DNA of 64,000 nt from Cristatella mucedo (Eukaryota > Bryozoa > Phylactolaemata > Cristatellidae): NCBI GenBank assembly GCA_009760855.2, contig WPIO01000025.1, positions 2,219,501 through 2,283,500 on the forward strand, written 5' to 3'. The notes beneath the pieces were generated by a model. The model was not told the origin of the DNA, did no database searches, and was given only the letters and a program-made list of their open reading frames with translations. Each line of letters begins with the position of its first letter. Within the stretch, counting starts at the first letter, position 1. Below are positions 1-64,000 of this stretch, piece by piece. The position numbers and the translations under genes are program-made.

Positions 1-1
1 G

Positions 2-850
2 CTCTCGGGCAGCCTAGCCGCTAGGGTGTGCCAGTTCACAGGTGGCCGTGGGGTGCTGGCACCGCAGCGAAAGGGCTTAGTTCCTGGTGTGGAGGGCTGC
101 CTAGAGCAGCCCTTTCTTGTGGAGAGCGCCTTTGACGATGCTGGAGAACGGCAGGGCACTAGCACTGTGTACTCGGCGTTTCTCGACCTACAGAATGCCT
201 TCGGCAGCATTCCACATGTCTCGCTTCTCATTGTGCTTCGGCATGCCGGAGTAGATGAGAGCTTCTGCAGGTTTGTTGAGCGCCTCTACAGCGGCTCGCT
301 CCTGGAGCTTCGGGTTCGCGACGAGACGTTGGTGGCTCTTCCTACGACTGCCGGCATCCGGCAGGGCGACCCTCTATCACCGATCCTCTTTGATCTGGCG
401 ATGGAAATGGTTATCAGACTCGCTGCTAACAAGCACGAATCCTGTAGCCAGCTTGGCGGAACCTCCCTGTTGGTCTGTTACTTGGCAGATGACATCACCC
501 TGTTCTCAGGCACATCTTCAGGTCTTCAAGCCCTCGTGTCCGCAGTTGAATATGCTGCGTCGACGCTGGGTATGCAGTTCCGGCCGGCGAAGTGCTGTGT
601 CGTCGCCCGAAAGAATGCAAAGGCTGTGCCCACCTCAATCACCCTAAATGACAGGCGGATACCCGAGCTGCCGGACACCGAGTCAATAGCGTACCTTGGA
701 GCCCCGCAGGGTCTTGGGCAGTCTAGGGCTGAAATAGAGCAGGTCCGCTCTTTCCTTGCAAGGAAAATTAACCTGCTTCAAGCCAGCCTTCTCGCTCCTT
801 GGCAAAAGCTGGACGGACGTCTTGCGAACTTTCCTCATGCCACGGCTTAA
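2..850 (+). pseudogene. R2/NeSL-like LINE: reverse transcriptase region
   Basis: Frame open from the left edge of the window to a TAA at 850. It shows reverse transcriptase blocks in order: QRKGLVPGVEGCLE, then STVYSAFLDLQNAFGSIPH (first catalytic Asp region), AGIRQGDPLSPILFDLAMEM (RT block 4), YLADDITLF (catalytic Asp pair, LADD variant), and a thumb region with YLGAP. The block style matches the R2/NeSL group rather than the L2-like LINEs elsewhere in the window. The element is cut by the window edge and carries a stop at 850. Confidence 0.85.
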
Positions 851-2090
851 CTACTTTTGTCAGGCGCGGCTTGTGCCTAAGGCCGCTCTGTAACCAGCCG
901 AAAAGGCTCTGGTGGAGCTAAGTCGCTTCTCGTGCGGTCTGCCGAACTTTGCATCGGTGCATTTAAGGTTTGCGTCTCGCTCGGCGAGCGGGCTTTGCTT
1001 AATTCGCTTTGGGACAAATACCTTCATCCTGTAAGCTTCTCAAGCCTGTTGCATGCTGTGCTCGCCAAGCGCGTGCGTCCGTCAAGTGGCCCTCACAGAT
1101 ACGACTGGGCAGTAGCCAGCCTGGATGGCACGCCGTCGTCTGATGAGGAGCGTCCGTGGTACCTGAACCCAGCAGCCTTCGGACATGGCAACTGGGTTGG
1201 CTCGATCTCGCTGTGGTCGGGCGTGCATAAGTGCCTCACGCGATTCTCCTCTCACTGACTGACCAAGTCACCTCTCACTGACCGGCCCTGAAGTGCTGGC
1301 TGTGTCCACCGACCCTAACGGCATCGAGCACTGGGTTGTGCCACGATTGGTCATTAAGAAGCTGCGAGAGTTCACCAGGCTCCTGGAAGAACTTGCTTGG
1401 GCGGCCCAGCATTCACAGGGCAGGGTCAGCCGCTGCCTGACCAAGGACAGACTCACCACCCACAGTCACTTCTTGACCACGGGTCTTGGCCTGTCATTCC
1501 GGGGACGGCTACCAGCTGCTGCCTATGCCGCATGGAGGCAGAGACCACTTGCCACGTATTGTGTCACTGCCGGCCGACGCTGCATGCAATTACGGCCCGA
1601 CACAACCTGGCTCTAGGCCGCCTAGTCGGAGCTCTTCCGGCCACCGAGCTCAACTGCATCGGCAGGCCGCGCCCTCCCGTTTGCCGGTGGTCTGGCTCTC
1701 AAGCCGGACCTGGTCATTGACAACGGCACGGATTTAGTAATTGTTGATGTGACGGTACCGTTCGACAGCAGTGAGGATGCTCTGATTATGGTGGCCCGGA
1801 ACAAGACCGATAAATATGCAGCCATTGCCCGGTCTTTCCTGACAGCTGGCTACAGGTCGCCAGGGGTGAGACCCTTCGTGGTCGGGGCTCTCGGCAGCTG
1901 GTGGCCAAACAATGAAGCTTGGTTCGCCGAACTCGTCATCCCACGCTCGGAAAGGACACTTTAAGGCGGCGCTGCGTCTCTGACGCCATTGCCGGATCGG
2001 AAGCCGCTTGGTGGTCCCTGTTCCTGAACCGGGAGGCCCGGGTAACACGCTCGACCCCGGCAGGACAGGGCACCACAGGCTAATGTATAT
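851..2090 (+). pseudogene. R2/NeSL-like LINE: connector, zinc knuckle, endonuclease and 3' UTR
   Basis: Decayed continuation with stops and at least one frameshift. At about 1525-1600 the frame reads CRMEAETTCHVLCHC, the C-terminal knuckle of R2-type elements. At about 1700-1960 in another frame it reads KPDLVIDNGTDLVIVDVTVPF, then KTDKY and VVGALGSWWPNN: the restriction-like endonuclease of R2-group elements (PD...D-V-x-x-P-F...K-x-x-K-Y). The sequence is GC-rich, unlike the surroundings. The 3' end is near 2090, where AT-rich DNA resumes. Confidence 0.75.
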
Positions 2091-2185
2091 ACACTAGTTA
2101 AAAATCTTTTCCTCGATAATATATAAATTTCTATATATAAAAGTAGAACTGGTTAACTAAAATATGAATATAGGTATACACAGAC

Positions 2186-2218
2186 ACACACAGACACACA
2201 CACACACACACACATACG

Positions 2219-2308
<90 letters not shown>
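2186..2308. repeat. (CA)n/(TA)n microsatellite
   Basis: Runs of CA (about 2186-2271, slightly interrupted) followed by TA (about 2276-2308). A short minus-strand frame across it is low complexity only. Confidence 0.95.
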
Positions 2309-2309
<1 letters not shown>

Positions 2310-2424
2310 CGAGAGAGATATATGCAAGCATATACATTAATTGCTTTTTCTGATTAGCACAAATTGAAGTACGATACCGAGGACGTGGCAGTGAGAAAAC
2401 ATGCCATCATTCGTCTCTCGAAAA

Positions 2425-2430
2425 TTTATT
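2425..2430 (-). promoter_or_regulatory. Candidate polyadenylation signal AATAAA
   Basis: AATAAA on the minus strand, about 170 bases after the TGA of the transmembrane exon. The hexamer is common in AT-rich DNA, so it supports but does not prove the end of the gene. Confidence 0.35.
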
Positions 2431-2598
2431 ACTGCATTTTTTTTCCTTTTTTTTAGGCATACACTTCGACTAACGCTTGACACTTGGCAAGCAGATGTAG
2501 CAACCCCCAGAATACAACATAATAAATTCAATACATTATCGTGTCTTTGAAAGCAGGCGAAAAGTTCTTCGTACCGATGGCATTGCACTGCATTTTAC

Positions 2599-63957
<61,359 letters not shown>

Positions 63958-64000
63958 CTAAAAAAGAAAGCGGTAGCTATCATGTTCTCCTAAATGATTG

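Noticed and set aside
2131-2337. Cys/Val-rich minus-strand frame
   Set aside because: Translation of a (CA)n/(TA)n microsatellite.

Overview
This window is animal (metazoan) nuclear DNA. Small coding exons with canonical GT/AG splice sites sit far apart in introns full of non-LTR retrotransposons, tRNA-derived SINEs and microsatellites. I cannot name the species. The repeat types (L2/CR1-like and R2-like LINEs) and one-domain-per-exon EGF arrays fit a marine or freshwater invertebrate, but that is inference.

Nearly the whole window (about 63,957 down to 2,599) is one gene on the minus strand, whose 5' end lies beyond base 64,000. I find 41 intact EGF exons. Each encodes one six-cysteine EGF domain, mostly of calcium-binding type, and each is flanked by phase-1 introns; 34 are 111 nt and 7 are 114 nt. 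After the last EGF exon come four exons with compatible phases (1-0, 0-2, 2-0, 0-end). They encode a SEA-like membrane-proximal domain of about 110 residues, a single transmembrane helix and a short basic tail. The predicted product is a long type I membrane protein: an EGF rod of at least about 1,520 residues on a SEA-like stalk and one membrane anchor.

The array grew by block duplication. A six-exon module is present three times (48.6-45.5, 41.1-36.5 and 34.7-28.1 kb). A younger tandem duplication (about 12.84-21.42 kb and 21.42-31.49 kb) copied EGF exons with their introns. The left copy has lost about 2.9 kb carrying two EGF exons. Two dead EGF exons remain at about 59.5 and 28.7 kb.

The left edge (1 to about 2,090) holds the 3' half of a decayed R2/NeSL-like LINE with reverse transcriptase, zinc knuckle and restriction-like endonuclease regions. 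Two L2/CR1-like LINE families occur: LINE-A with an (ATT)n tail and LINE-B with a (TAATG)n-type tail. There are also at least two tRNA-headed SINE families, one of which shares its 3' end with LINE-A. Several insertions have an empty site in the paralogous intron. LINE-A, LINE-B and SINE-1 are my own labels. I see no rRNA gene, CRISPR array or convincing functional tRNA gene.
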